Assembly: GCA_000697335.1 (NCBI GenBank) | Contig: JNEM01012677.1 | Coordinates: 1 to 16,286 of the forward strand | DNA from: Conidiobolus incongruus B7586 | Taxonomy: Eukaryota > Entomophthoromycota > Entomophthoromycetes > Entomophthorales > Conidiobolaceae | DNA length: 16,286 nt | Direction of reading: 5' to 3' | Shown: positions 1 to 10,594 of the stretch, one piece after another | How positions within the stretch are numbered: the first letter of the stretch is position 1 | Layout of the letters: the number at the start of each line of letters is the position of its first letter | Program-made: the position numbers and the translations under genes | The notes under the pieces: model-generated | Told to the model about the DNA's origin: nothing | Database searches by the model: none | The model's input: the letters and a program-made list of their open reading frames with translations, nothing else

Positions 1-549
1 TATTATTATATATAATATAACTTAATATTCATCTTAAATCAAATATTATATAAATTTATATATATTCAGATAAGTGAAATTATAATTTCAAATATTATTA
101 TATAAGGTTATTATTATAAACCAGATTATAAGTTATTTGATTAATTATAATATATTAAATATAATTATTAAATTATTAAAATTATATGATCATATTATTC
201 AATGCTAAATATTAGTATAAAAATATACTTTATCAATTACTATGGGAATATATATTGATTATTCAATATTTTTACTTATTTAGCTAATTGTCTGTTTAAA
301 GGTGTGAATGATATAAAAAATAACATTAACTAGTAGTGGTGAAGCATTGAAAATATTATAATAGAAATATTTTCAAATGACAAATAAATCCCATAAATTA
401 TATGCAATTTAAAATATTATAAATGTTTATATTTCTTTAGAATCTTGATAATTTTAACAATCTGGATAATAATTTGATAATAGCTATTTAAAACCCTAAA
501 TATATTAATAAATTAAATAATAATACATATTAGCCAAATTATTATTAAA
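1..549. other. AT-rich intergenic DNA upstream of the NOM1/Sgd1 gene
   Basis: This stretch has no credible open reading frame, RNA gene or repeat that I can recognise. It is made almost wholly of A and T, with slightly richer sequence around 240-440. It should contain the promoter and 5' leader of the NOM1/Sgd1 gene. The only distinctive short word is AAACCCTAAA at 491-500, listed separately. Confidence 0.6.
491..500. promoter_or_regulatory. AAACCCTAAA telobox-like element upstream of the NOM1/Sgd1 gene
   Basis: The word AAACCCTAAA lies 50 nt before the start codon, in DNA where runs of C are rare. In yeasts the related ARCCCTAA word is bound by Tbf1, a factor of snoRNA and ribosome-biogenesis promoters, and in plants telo-boxes mark ribosomal genes. 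A promoter role here fits the ribosome-biogenesis gene that follows, but it is inferred from one short match only. Confidence 0.3.
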
Positions 550-3355
550 ATGAAGAGGCCAAGATCTAGAGCAGGGACTAATTTAAAACTCCCTGAATCA
601 GTTCTTAGTGAAATTCAATCTGGACAATTTATCCATTCAGATAACCATAATATTAATTATCAAACTAAATTTAAAAGTCGAAAAGAAGAGCGAAAGAAAA
701 AACGCCAAAAAATTAAAGAGCAGAATATTAAAAGAAACCAATCTCAAAAGGCTCCTCCAACGCCAGTTGAGCAACCCAAACCTAAAAAGAAAGCAGAAAG
801 CAAGAAGAAAGAGAAAAAATTGTCTACACTCCCAGAGGAAGAATATCAAATGTCAAGAGCTGAATATGAAGAAGAGAAATATATGCAGCTATTAGAGAAA
901 AAGCTTAAAATCAAAAGCAGCAATTATTTGAGCTCGTTTATGGGAGATGGGCTTGATTGTAATAATTTTCAATATTTGTTATGAATTATATTAATTGGCT
1001 TTAGTTCTATTAGAGGGAATTGAATTAGGTTCTAAGAAACTAAGAGGACTTAACAAGGATTCTCATAAAAAGAAGGTATACTCTTCAATTATAATATGAT
1101 TGAACTATTTATTTAGTTAGATTTAGCAGGTTGAATCTTCCGAAGTGCATCAAGACGAATCAGATTCAAGTCAAAGCGAAAATGAAAATGAGGAAAATGA
1201 AGAATTTGATCAAAGTGATGATGATGATGAAATCGACTTTATTCAAGGCGATGATGATGAAGAGGAGGGGGAAGAGGAGGGAGAAGACGATGAATCTGAA
1301 AATGAAATCGACCCTTCACAAAATGATAAGCCAGAGCAAAAAGAAGACATATCAAAACCATCAAACTCAGTTGCATCCAAATACGTTCCACCTCACCTTC
1401 GTCAGCCAGCTGATGAAAATTCCAAAATCAAAAAACTTGTTCAAGGTTTGATTAACAGGTATTATAAACATACTATCATAATCAACTTATTATACTGATT
1501 TTCTTTAGATTGGCAGAAAATAACCTGGAATCGACGCTCCTTGAAATTGATGGATTCTATAGAGAATATAGCAGAAACAGTAATCACATAATCATGTTTT
1601 ATAATTCTCTTTCTCATCTCTCCATTAGGTGTTAGTACCAGTATCACTGAAATTGTACTCTTATCTATTTCCAACCACTCACACCTTAGTGAATCTCTCG
1701 TAATTGTCAACAGTGGATTGGTTGCTGGGCTGTACCGCATTGTTGGTACTGAGTTTGCCGCAAATTTTGTCCAATCTACAGTTGAACGATTCAATCAATA
1801 CCATAAGGAAATGGAGGAACAAGCATTTACCATGGATCAGTCCGACGGTTTTGGAAAGGAGTGTAGCAATCTAATTTCATTAATTTCTGAGCTGTACAAC
1901 TTCAATGTAATTGCATGTAACTTGATCTATGATTTGATCAGGATGTTTTTAGGCTCATTAAACGAGCACAATGTCGAGCTATTGCTCAAGCTACTTCGAT
2001 CAATTGGCCACCAACTAAGAAGCGACGATCCCACTGCAATGAAAGAAATTTACTTGATGGCAGTGGCCGAAATGAAGAACCATCCACAGCTCGCTCAAAA
2101 GTAAATCTATATTTCCCTTTTTCTTCTAGTACTTACCCCATTCGATATAGATCACGTGTTAAATTCATGATGGAAACCATGTCTGACTTGAAAAATAACA
2201 AACTTAAAAAACAAGGTGCTGCCAATTCAGGTGACTCTCTTTTGCAACGAATCAAAACCTTTTTGAAAAACATGGAAAAGAAATTTAATCGAGGAAGCAT
2301 CGAAGCACTTCGTGTAAGTTTGGATGATATCAATAATGTGAAAACCAAAGGAAAATGGTGGTTGGTTGGGGCTAGCTGGGTTGGTGAGCAATATGATCCT
2401 AATGAATCTAATACCAAATCTCAGCAGCATAAAACTGAACAAAAGAAAAACATGGATGAGCTCTCTCAGTTAGCTAAACAACAGAGTATGAACACCGAAA
2501 TCAGAAAAGCAATATTTACAGTTTTGATGTCTAGCAATGTAAACAATCCGTTAAAATTATAATCTCATAATTAACCATATCTATTAGGATTTTGTTGATG
2601 CTTATGAACGTATCATGAAGCTCAACTTGACAGCAGTTCAGCAAAGAGAGATTGTTAGAGTACTCGCACATTGTTGTGGCAACGTAATTGAGTAAATACT
2701 ATGCCTTCTTACAATACTAATATTCAAAATTTAGGAAAAAGTTTACAATCCATTTTATAAGCTCGTTTGTGCCAAATTTTGCCAATATGAGCACTCTTAT
2801 AAAATTACTTTACAATATTGCTTATGGGACTTCTGTAGAGAGCTTGGAGACAATTCTGTTGGAGGAATGGGGTATCAATCTGAAGCAAATTATGAAGATT
2901 CTCGTAAAAAGGTCCCTCTCAGGAAAATTCATCATATGAGTAAATTTTATGGTGAACTGATGGCTCAAGGGGCTATTTCAATCAATGCATTCAAGGTATT
3001 TGATACAATGATATCATCCATACATTTCATTAACAATCTTATATTAAAGGGTTTAACACTAACTAGAATTCAAATGATTCCAAATGCAAAGCTTTTCTTT
3101 GTTTTATTTTTCTGCCAATATTTATCTCAAGCATTATCTACCGAAGATAATCAGCAGATTTTGATGAATGGATTATCTACCTTAGTCGCAGTCAATCCCA
3201 CCGTTGTTCAAGAAATCACTCTCTTTGTGAATTTACATATTACTAATTCAGAAATCTTCGATCAGATGAGCGCCTCAGAAAAATCGAGAATTTCACAAGC
3301 TATTGCCCTTATTAATAACACTGAGCGCTCTAAACTCACCAAACTAATAGATTAA
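550..3355 (+). CDS. NOM1/SGD1: NOM1/Sgd1-family nucleolar MIF4G-MA3 protein, nine exons
   Basis: Exons are 550-958, 1005-1075, 1130-1458, 1509-1579, 1629-2100, 2151-2538, 2588-2683, 2735-2995 and 3050-3355. They sum to 2403 nt (800 aa plus TAA), with every junction in phase. The ATG at 550 is the first after an in-frame stop at 514-516. In order the protein shows a basic lysine-rich N-terminus (about 40-125), the family block GDGLDFLLEG (about 132-141), a D/E-rich acidic stretch (about 169-235), KYVPPHLR (244-251), a MIF4G domain (about 261-475) with the signature LKNNK, an MA3 domain (about 563-680) and a C-terminal tail. Yeast Sgd1 is a nucleolar partner of the DEAD-box helicase Fal1 in 18S rRNA processing, and human NOM1 binds eIF4AIII; the same role is inferred here. 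Eight introns of 46-54 nt all start GTA, and six end in TAG. Family membership is very secure; the last intron is inferred from homology. Confidence 0.93.
1076..1129 (+). other. NOM1/Sgd1 intron 2 with tandem NAGNAG acceptor
   Basis: The intron starts GTATAC after an AAG codon (phase 0) and ends in TAGCAG. Use of the first AG (1125-1126) would add one glutamine codon, and use of the second (1128-1129) gives the model above. Both keep frame. Two earlier AGs fail, one by frame and one by an immediate stop. Confidence 0.6.
2996..3049 (+). other. NOM1/Sgd1 intron 8: 54 nt, multiple of three, no in-frame stop
   Basis: The segment starts GTATTT after an AAG codon and ends TTAAAG, with a branch-point-like CATTAAC inside. 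Its size equals that of the other introns of this gene. Read through, it would insert 18 residues between the MA3 domain and the C-terminal helix block, where NOM1 proteins, as I recall them, have only a short link. Splicing gives INAFK joined to GLTLTRI. It is an inference from family length and intron style, not a forced call, because the frame stays open either way. Confidence 0.75.
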
Positions 3356-3960
3356 TATAGAGTAAATTGTATGTGATCATTTAATAAATTATTATCATGT
3401 ATATTACTAACATATATTTAACATGTTTCCAATATTTTTATCGCTATTTTTAATAATCAATATGAATATGATACAAATCATTTTAACTAATTTTGTTTCA
3501 ATATTAATATAAATTATCAAATATATACTATTTGTTATTTTATGTGTTGGCTTCATCATCAACTTAATTATTAAGTATATATTTTCAATTAATATTCTTA
3601 TAACTGTATTTTAGGTTTGTTTTAAATAAATTTTATATCTAATTTTCAGAATAAAAGAATATATATGTATAATTTATCAATTACAATATGATTAAGTTCA
3701 TTAGCAACTTTATATTTTGAATTTTCAATTTATTATTAGATTGATTTTCAAAATCACTTGAATATACTTAGGTGTATATTGATATTTCAATATTTAATTA
3801 ATTGGTTAATTAAATTATAATATAATTATCTAATTAAAACAGATAAGTATCAAATCTTTTTCAGTTGCTTAGAAATGATACTATAAAATAAAATATATTT
3901 AATTTTTAATTCTTAGTTTGAAACTAACAATTTATATAACTTTATTAATATTTTCTGAAT
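3356..3960. other. AT-rich gene-free DNA after the NOM1/Sgd1 gene
   Basis: No gene is visible. An AATAAA word at 3383-3388, about 28 nt after the stop codon, could serve as the polyadenylation signal of the NOM1/Sgd1 gene, but such words arise easily by chance in this sequence. The remainder has the ordinary intergenic composition of the window. Confidence 0.5.
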
Positions 3961-6130
3961 TTTTAAAGAATAATAAGTGATTAATAAAAATATTTGAAAC
4001 AAAATTTTATAAATTGATATAATTTAATTAAATTTAATATGTTTTTTTAAAATAATGAAAAAATTATTAAAAAACACTATATATAAATATAAAACTTAAA
4101 TTAATATTATTAATTTAAAAAATATAATCTTAAAGTATAATAGTAATAAAACTAATATAATATAAAAAAACTTGATATAAAAGTAGTGTAATATAAAATA
4201 TAATAATATAATATAGAAATATAAATAAAATTTAATTAAGCTTTAATAAACAATAAGTCATGAATATATTAGGTTTTATATTAGATAGTGTTAATATACT
4301 ATAATATTGATAGAATAGAGTTTAAATCTTAAAAATAATATAAAAGATAAGAAATAATAAATATTGAGAGAAAAAAAAGAAAAATTTAGTTTATTATATA
4401 ATTTAATATTATTCATATCATTTAATTTAGTTTCAGTATAAATTAATTATATAATTTATAATTAATTGAATTATATATATATAAATTTAAAGAACTAATC
4501 TCTTAACAAAATTATAAAATAAAATCAATATTATCAATTATAATATTTTTTAATTATTATATCTTTATTAATTTATAATATTAATTGAAAAATTGAATTA
4601 AAATAAAAAAAGTAATAAAATTATTAAAATAATTAAATTAGTTTCATATAATTTTTTTTCTTATAAAAACTAATATTCAAACTTAAAATTTTCAATATTT
4701 TATTTATATTTAGTTATTAAAAAGTATAAAAGTAATATTTAACTAAAGTATTTAAATTATATATTTGATCATCTAATCTTTATTAAATGATTTAAAAAAA
4801 GTTAGTTAGTATTTAGTTTAAAATAAAAAAACAGTTTAGATTTATTTGTATCTTACTAAAGAGGTAATATTACTTTATAATTTAAATAATAAGAATTTTT
4901 TGCAATTGAAAAAAATAAAAATTTTAATATATAAATAGTAAAAATAAATATATAATATAAAATTAATAATTTCTTTTATTTCTAATAACTTTTTGCTATA
5001 CTTTTAACAAAAATCTAATACTTAAAAAATAATTTTTTTTATTAAAGATTAAAATTTAATATTTTATAAATTAATTAAATTTTTTTATAGAAATTTTCTT
5101 TTTTTATAAGCTAGTTTTTTAATTACCTAAAACAATTATAATTATATAAGTTATAATCTAAATAATATATTAAATATGGTAGTTTTTTCTTGTTATTTTT
5201 AATTAAAAAGATTTTTATAACTTTAAATTTATATATTTTATAATTATCATGTAAAATAATAAGTTTTCTTAAATTATATTAAAAATATTAATTAAAAATA
5301 ATTTTATTTAAAAAAATATAAAGTTTATTATTAATTAATTTATTTTTAAAAACTAAATAAGAATAATATATTTTATTATAATTTATTATAACAATTAATA
5401 TTTGTTTATTAATAAAGTGTTTATTTAAAAGAATTTATAGAGGGAGTTAATTTAACTTAATTTAACACTTTAATTTATGTTTTAATAAAAGATTATACAA
5501 AAGAATTTAAAATTCATTGATTATAATAATTTATTATAAAAACTTTAGTTTCTAGTTATATTTTAATAAGTTTTATTTAACAATAACTATTCTAACTTTT
5601 TTTAAGCTTTAATTAAATTATAAGATATTTATTTTATATTTTTATTAATTAATTTTAATTTAAACTTTAATATATAAAAATACTTATGTAACTAATATTA
5701 AAATATCTTAATAATTCTTTAACTAAAATAAAAAGGTATTTTTTAATATATTTTTTTTATATTATTAATAATTAAAAAAATAACAATTAAAATTAATTTT
5801 TTAAATTTTAACAAGTTTTAAGTAATTTTTCTTTTAATTTTAAAGTAATTTACTTAACAATAAATTGTTAATTTAAATAATACTTTATTATTAAAAGCTA
5901 CTTATAAATTTTAAATGATTTTAGAGGGTTTATAATTAAGTTTTATTAATATTAAAATAAAAAACTTTTAATGGTTATTATTTAGTTTAAGTATAATTAA
6001 ATTAAATAACTAATTTTAAAAAATTATTTTTTTAATTAAAAAAGTTATTATATATATATATAATTTAAAATTATTTATTTTTTTATTTGTTTTGTACATA
6101 TTTTTTTTATTTGAAATTAATAATATGTTT
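3960..6130. other. Extremely AT-rich block, few percent G+C, no gene
   Basis: G and C almost vanish here: for example the 60 bases from 5281 hold one G and no C, and those from 4561 hold four G/C in all. Homopolymer runs of A or T are frequent and no frame stays open for a meaningful length. The composition differs clearly from the flanking intergenic DNA, which is nearer 20% G+C. It could be an old repeat eroded by C-to-T change, a centromere-like or origin-like AT tract, or simply unconstrained DNA. The edges are approximate. Confidence 0.7.
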
Positions 6131-6229
6131 AAAAAATCAGAAATTAAAAAATTTCCCATTTTTTTAATTCTATGGTAATATATTAAAATCTTTTACAATT
6201 AAATTTTGGTATAGATTTAAAAATCAAAA

Positions 6230-6600
6230 TATGATTGCTATGTTATTGCTTAATATTACTCACTACAAAGGTAGCACTCCTGAAAACTATTCAATCACTA
6301 CAAATTATATAGATATAAAGCTTTCAAATTTACTAAATCTATGCTTTCTAATAAAAATAAAATATACTACAGTTGATTGAATATTTGGATATGCTTAATC
6401 CCAATAAGATCCTTGGGCTATGATCAGATTCAGTGTTGCTTCACATATAGAGAAGAAATGGGCAAATGAATGTTATTCAGAAATGGATAAAATAATAAGT
6501 GTAGATTTTGATTTTACTATTACATTATTCAAAAGCATTGTTGAGATTTTTGGTTGAAGTGAAGCTTAATACTCTGAATAGAGAACCATCATAATTATAA
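6230..6600 (+). mobile_element. Possible fossil of an LTR-retroelement Gag region (Ty3-like), badly decayed
   Basis: Base composition becomes gene-like here, with more G and C and less homopolymer, between the extreme-AT block and the 3' side of the LRR gene. Parts of the + strand weakly recall the capsid region of Ty3-type Gag: a tryptophan-containing helix followed by an aromatic-rich segment ending in a phenylalanine-glycine pair. The stretch is short, holds no open frame and has several breaks. No LTRs, protease, reverse transcriptase or integrase parts were seen beside it. If real it is an old, partial relic. An ordinary decayed host gene or chance is about as likely. Confidence 0.22.
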
Positions 6601-6937
6601 ACTCACAATGTTTTCTAGCTCTTTTTTCCTTATTAATATAATTATTACATGAAATTGACCATATGTATTATATAATATCATTCAATATTTAGAAATAACT
6701 ACAGGTAACTTTATTCTGAACCATACTGTTTATAGCTAGGATTTGATCATTATCCTTTATTACTGTTTTTACCAACAATGAGAAAATAATTGAATTAATT
6801 ATAATGCACAATGTTACAAAATAATGAATGAAAGAATAATACTTGAATTTGGAATATGTTGTTGATAAAAAGGTTTAAACCAAATGAATGATATTGGTAA
6901 ATTTTTATAAAAATACATTTTTGAGTAGTTTCCTTTT
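6601..6937. other. AT-rich DNA downstream of the LRR gene
   Basis: No gene or repeat is recognised. This is the 3' side of the minus-strand LRR gene and should hold its 3' UTR and polyadenylation site. No poly(A) signal stands out close to its stop codon. Confidence 0.5.
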
Positions 6938-8527
6938 CTACCAGTCGTTTAATTTGGGGATCATGCTCATATCTTGAACAGGAATTGGTACTGGCGCGGG
7001 AGATGGTGATGGAGCGGGAGAAGATGGACTAGATGCTAATTCGAACTGAGCCAACTTGGAGTTGATATATTGAAGATTTTGTCTAAGCTTCCAGGCTCTG
7101 GGAACTGAGCTAGAATTGCTATTTTCAGAATTCAAATGGTAAGGAGATGCGAATCCAGAAGTGCGTCTTGATTGATTTCTGGAACTCGTTACACTTTGTT
7201 TACATCCAGACGCGATGGAATTGGATGAAATGCTGTGAACGCTATTCCAGCATGATGAAGAACATAAATAGATTTTTGTAGGAATGGTGGGATGACCTTG
7301 GTGGTCACGATATTCAATATACTCTAAACTTTCTGAAACATATGGTTTTTGGCAGTAGGAGCAAGGTCTTGCCCCATTGTTAAGCTCACTATAGACAGAT
7401 CTTGTAACTTGATCTGAAGCAACAGGGATAGATTCGCCTAAGACAACTCTTGCAGCTAGTTCTTTGAGCGAAGGTATTAAACAAGGAGAATTAACACCAA
7501 CTGACTTATCAGAGCATGTAGCAGGATTGAAAATTTGAGTATTATTTTGAGTGGAAGTAAAATCACCGATGGAGCCCATTTGGTTAGAAACGGAGGTGAG
7601 AGGATTATCCACCAATAGCATGGTTGTCTTTTTCATAAACTCGGCAACATCTCCAGGAATAATGCAAAGCCTGTTTCTGCTAACATCCAAAGTTTGCAAA
7701 CTATGTAAATCGACCAATTCTATAGGCAATTCATGTAAACAATTGGATGAAAGATCAAGTATTCTTAACTGAGACAGAAGGCCAATTGATCTAGGAATTG
7801 AGGTCAATCGATTGCTAGAAACATTTAAAACCTGTAATGAACTATTTTGGTGTCCTAAATCGGATGGAAGACTAGTTAGTCTATTGTTTGATAAGTCCAA
7901 ATAGCGTAGCTTTTTCATATAAGATATACAAAAGTTAGGAAACTCAGTTAAGAGATTCCCTCCATACAATGTTCCCACCGTCAATTCTTCAAGCTTTGAT
8001 AAATATTTTAGGGTCACAGGAAGAGATGTAATATAGTTTTCACTTATATTCAAATACTTAAGCATCGGTAGATGTATAGGAAGCAATTTAGGAAAAGAGC
8101 CTTTAAGACTATTTCTAGAAAGATTCAAGTACTCTAACCCATTACATTTTGTGATTACAGAAGGGAGTTGCTCTATTTTATTCGAAGACAAATTAAGTCT
8201 GATTAATTTAGAGTACAGCCAATCTGGAAATTCAAATGAGGTAAGTAGATTATGTGATAGATCTAACTCCACCTTAACCCTAAAGTCTGAGAGAAAGTTG
8301 GCGTCATATCTTTGAAATTCATTATTTAAAGCTTGTTGGAGTTGGTAATCTTGAAGTCCTCTCTTTCTTATACTGATCTGAATTGTCTCGATAGGATTCT
8401 TGAGATCGTAATTATTTTGACCAAAAGAAGATGCAAATTGAGTGTGAGCTGATGCTGATGTTGTATTAAAACGTGTATCTATAACACTATTCAAATTAAA
8501 ACTAGACGAATTGGTAAAGAGAGCCAT
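6938..8527 (-). CDS. Leucine-rich-repeat protein with LRRC58-like C-terminal cysteine module
   Basis: A single intronless frame of 529 aa. I start it at the first ATG (8525-8527); a GTG 24 nt upstream is also in frame but is not a normal eukaryotic start. After a Ser/Asn/Thr-rich N-terminus, about ten short-type leucine-rich repeats fill residues 85-315, with recurring LxxLxLSxNxLxxLP. Residues 352-361 read PSLKELAARV, followed by a cysteine pair CSYC (389-392) and CSSSC (422-426). I recall the same order (SLLELAAR, Cx(n)C, LCSPEC) at the end of animal LRRC58, so a small metal-binding fold is likely. The tail holds RRTS (454-457), a basophilic-kinase-type site, and a Pro/Ser-rich run (500-517). 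No signal peptide or membrane segment is seen. LRRC58 has recently been linked, from memory, to a cullin ubiquitin ligase acting on cysteine dioxygenase; a substrate-receptor role here is only a guess. Fungal Sog2/Ccr4-type LRR proteins lack this module, as far as I recall. Confidence 0.85.
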   Translation of the reverse strand: MALFTNSSSFNLNSVIDTRFNTTSASAHTQFASSFGQNNYDLKNPIETIQISIRKRGLQDYQLQQALNNEFQRYDANFLSDFRVKVELDLSHNLLTSFEFPDWLYSKLIRLNLSSNKIEQLPSVITKCNGLEYLNLSRNSLKGSFPKLLPIHLPMLKYLNISENYITSLPVTLKYLSKLEELTVGTLYGGNLLTEFPNFCISYMKKLRYLDLSNNRLTSLPSDLGHQNSSLQVLNVSSNRLTSIPRSIGLLSQLRILDLSSNCLHELPIELVDLHSLQTLDVSRNRLCIIPGDVAEFMKKTTMLLVDNPLTSVSNQMGSIGDFTSTQNNTQIFNPATCSDKSVGVNSPCLIPSLKELAARVVLGESIPVASDQVTRSVYSELNNGARPCSYCQKPYVSESLEYIEYRDHQGHPTIPTKIYLCSSSCWNSVHSISSNSIASGCKQSVTSSRNQSRRTSGFASPYHLNSENSNSSSVPRAWKLRQNLQYINSKLAQFELASSPSSPAPSPSPAPVPIPVQDMSMIPKLNDW

Positions 8528-8697
8528 TTTGGTGATGGCAGTTAATACCACGTTAAAAATAAATTTATAATTAAAAGATAAAAAAAGGAATTAATAAATA
8601 ATTAAATCAGATAAACCATCTATTGTATAATTGAGGTTTTACAACTAACTAGAAAATTCATATTTTTCCAAATTAATATTGACTCAAATGGAATTAT

Positions 8698-8767
8698 CCA
8701 ATCAAATTAGTTATAGTGGTCAATTGATTGGAGCCTTAATCAACATATGATATAACACTTAGCCAAT
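8698..8767 (-). promoter_or_regulatory. Cluster of three CCAAT boxes upstream of the LRR gene
   Basis: CCAAT occurs at 8698-8702 (context ATCCAATCA) and 8763-8767 (context AGCCAATCA), and its complement ATTGG at 8727-8731. All lie 171-240 nt before the LRR start codon. The two flanking contexts match the CCAATCA core preferred by the NF-Y/HAP complex. No TATA box was singled out, because TATA-like words are everywhere here. Function is inferred. Confidence 0.4.
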
Positions 8768-10547
8768 CACACTCGAATATTACTATATTTTGTTATTTGA
8801 AACTTGAAAATTCCCAATTTTATCAGATAAAAATTTGCCACTAAAATGATACTGACGTGTTTAACTTGAGAAAACATAAATATTTTTATTATATCCGACT
8901 TAACTCGTCTAATACTCCTATTTTTTGATGTAAATTTTAAATAAATAATTAAAATAATTTACTAATCAGATGAAATTTTCCTTAAATGGACATATTTATA
9001 TCTGATTTTTTTCATATTACTTAATAATGTTTGAATAATTAAAGAGTAATATTAAATAATTAATTGTAATTTAGCTTAGATTGTAGTCCGCGATATTGTG
9101 AAAATACGAAAAAATAGTCATTATAGTTATTAACCTAATACTACTATATTATTTTAAGTTCGTTCGAACCTAGTGCCATTGAATAAAAAACATATTAAAT
9201 AGATTACAATCAATCATGCTTCAAATCAAAGAAAGTTGAAATCTTTTGATATGATATTTACGATAGCTATATTTAAATATCTAATTTTTGCATAAGATTA
9301 AAATTCACATAGATAATTAATAATCGTTTTATTTATTATTTTATGTAATTATAATATTACTGCAATTATTCATCATACAAATATTTGATAATACATATTT
9401 TAATCCATCACTTCAATTATGAGTGATTTTACTTAAGATAGTACACTGTTTTGCATAAAATTAAATTATCATTTAGAGTGATATTTATTGGATTTTTTAT
9501 CTTGATAAATAGTAAATAGCTATACAAGTTATAATATCAATATCTATAATCAAAACTTAATATTTTGATATTATAATTATCTATTTTTCTTTGATCAAGA
9601 CAATTGATTGCAATTATTATTTTTTATACATTTGATTAAATAATATATAAAAATTATCAAGGAATGGGAAAACTAATATAAAATAATTCATATTCAGTAA
9701 TTTGTTCCTTAAAGATACGTTTAAAATATTATACACGTTTAGATATCAAAGTATATATTTATATATTTCCAGTTCAATTATTCATTTTGTAAAAAGACTG
9801 GATCTTGAAGTTCTTGCTATATTTTTTATACCCTTGTTATTCAATTGTGTATTTAAATTATTTATCCAAATTGATTAATAAACTTGGTTCCTCTTTTCTT
9901 TTAAATTTCACTATTTTCCTCATTATTCAATTAATGATTATTAAATCTTTAATTAAAAGGCTATTCTACCATTTATAATCAATATTTGAGATTATTTAAA
10001 TTAATAAATTATCTCAAATTTTACTCTAGAGTTAATTTATATTTTAAGTGTTTTGAATAATTCATTTTGCATAATTAGTCTTCCTTTTCACTACAAATTC
10101 TATATTATATAACAATTACCATTTTAAAATATTATAATGATATATATAATATTAAACTAATAAAAATGTGCAATTATTTGTTATATATTATTAATAATGA
10201 AACTGAAAATTATTGAGATTCAAAATAAACATCAATGAAATTTAAAAAAATTCTTAGTTATATTGCAGTATGGTAAAATAAAGAGTTCTAATCATTAAAA
10301 AGAAAATAGATTATAAATTAGATTACTCAAATCTATATCAGTCCATATCTTAATAATTAAAATCATCATAGAGAAGGGTAATTGAAAAGAAATGAATCAA
10401 TTTCTTGAATAGATTTTTTCATATATAATAATTTCTTATATTTTTTTTTGCTCTAAAGATAATATTTTTATATCGAGTAAATTTTTATATTGTCTGATTC
10501 ATTTTTGAATATAATTTTTCCAAAATAATTTGAGGCACTTTGGTCTG

Positions 10548-10594
10548 AAAATATATACTTTAGGAAAACAATATAACTTCAAAGTATATATTTT
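10548..10594. repeat. Perfect 14-bp inverted repeat with 19-nt loop
   Basis: The left arm AAAATATATACTTT (10548-10561) and right arm AAAGTATATATTTT (10581-10594) are exact reverse complements. No target-site duplication or element body is attached, and the surrounding DNA is gene-free. A stem of this length can arise by chance in DNA this AT-rich, so it is recorded without a function. Confidence 0.5.

Noticed and set aside
637-849. Minus-strand hydrophobic frame that looks like a membrane protein
   Set aside because: It is the complement of the lysine-rich N-terminal part of the NOM1/Sgd1 gene: AAA/AAG codons read as TTT/CTT give false F/L runs.
1131-1451. Methionine/lysine-rich frame overlapping the acidic exon
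   Set aside because: It is the shifted-frame shadow of the D/E-rich repeat codons (GAT, GAA) of the NOM1/Sgd1 gene.
5411-5473. TAAAGTGTT / AACACTTTA 9-bp inverted repeat in the extreme-AT block
   Set aside because: It is short, about 40 nt apart and within expectation for low-complexity DNA.
7551-7772. Plus-strand open frame inside the LRR gene
   Set aside because: It is antisense to well-formed leucine-rich repeats and has no independent support.
8525-8551. Upstream GTG start adding eight residues to the LRR protein
   Set aside because: GTG is not a usual eukaryotic start, and an ATG follows 24 nt later.
9160-9175. GTTCGAAC, resembling a tRNA T-loop or B box
   Set aside because: On neither strand do the flanking bases form the five-pair T stem, the invariant C after the loop is missing, and no acceptor or anticodon arm fits.
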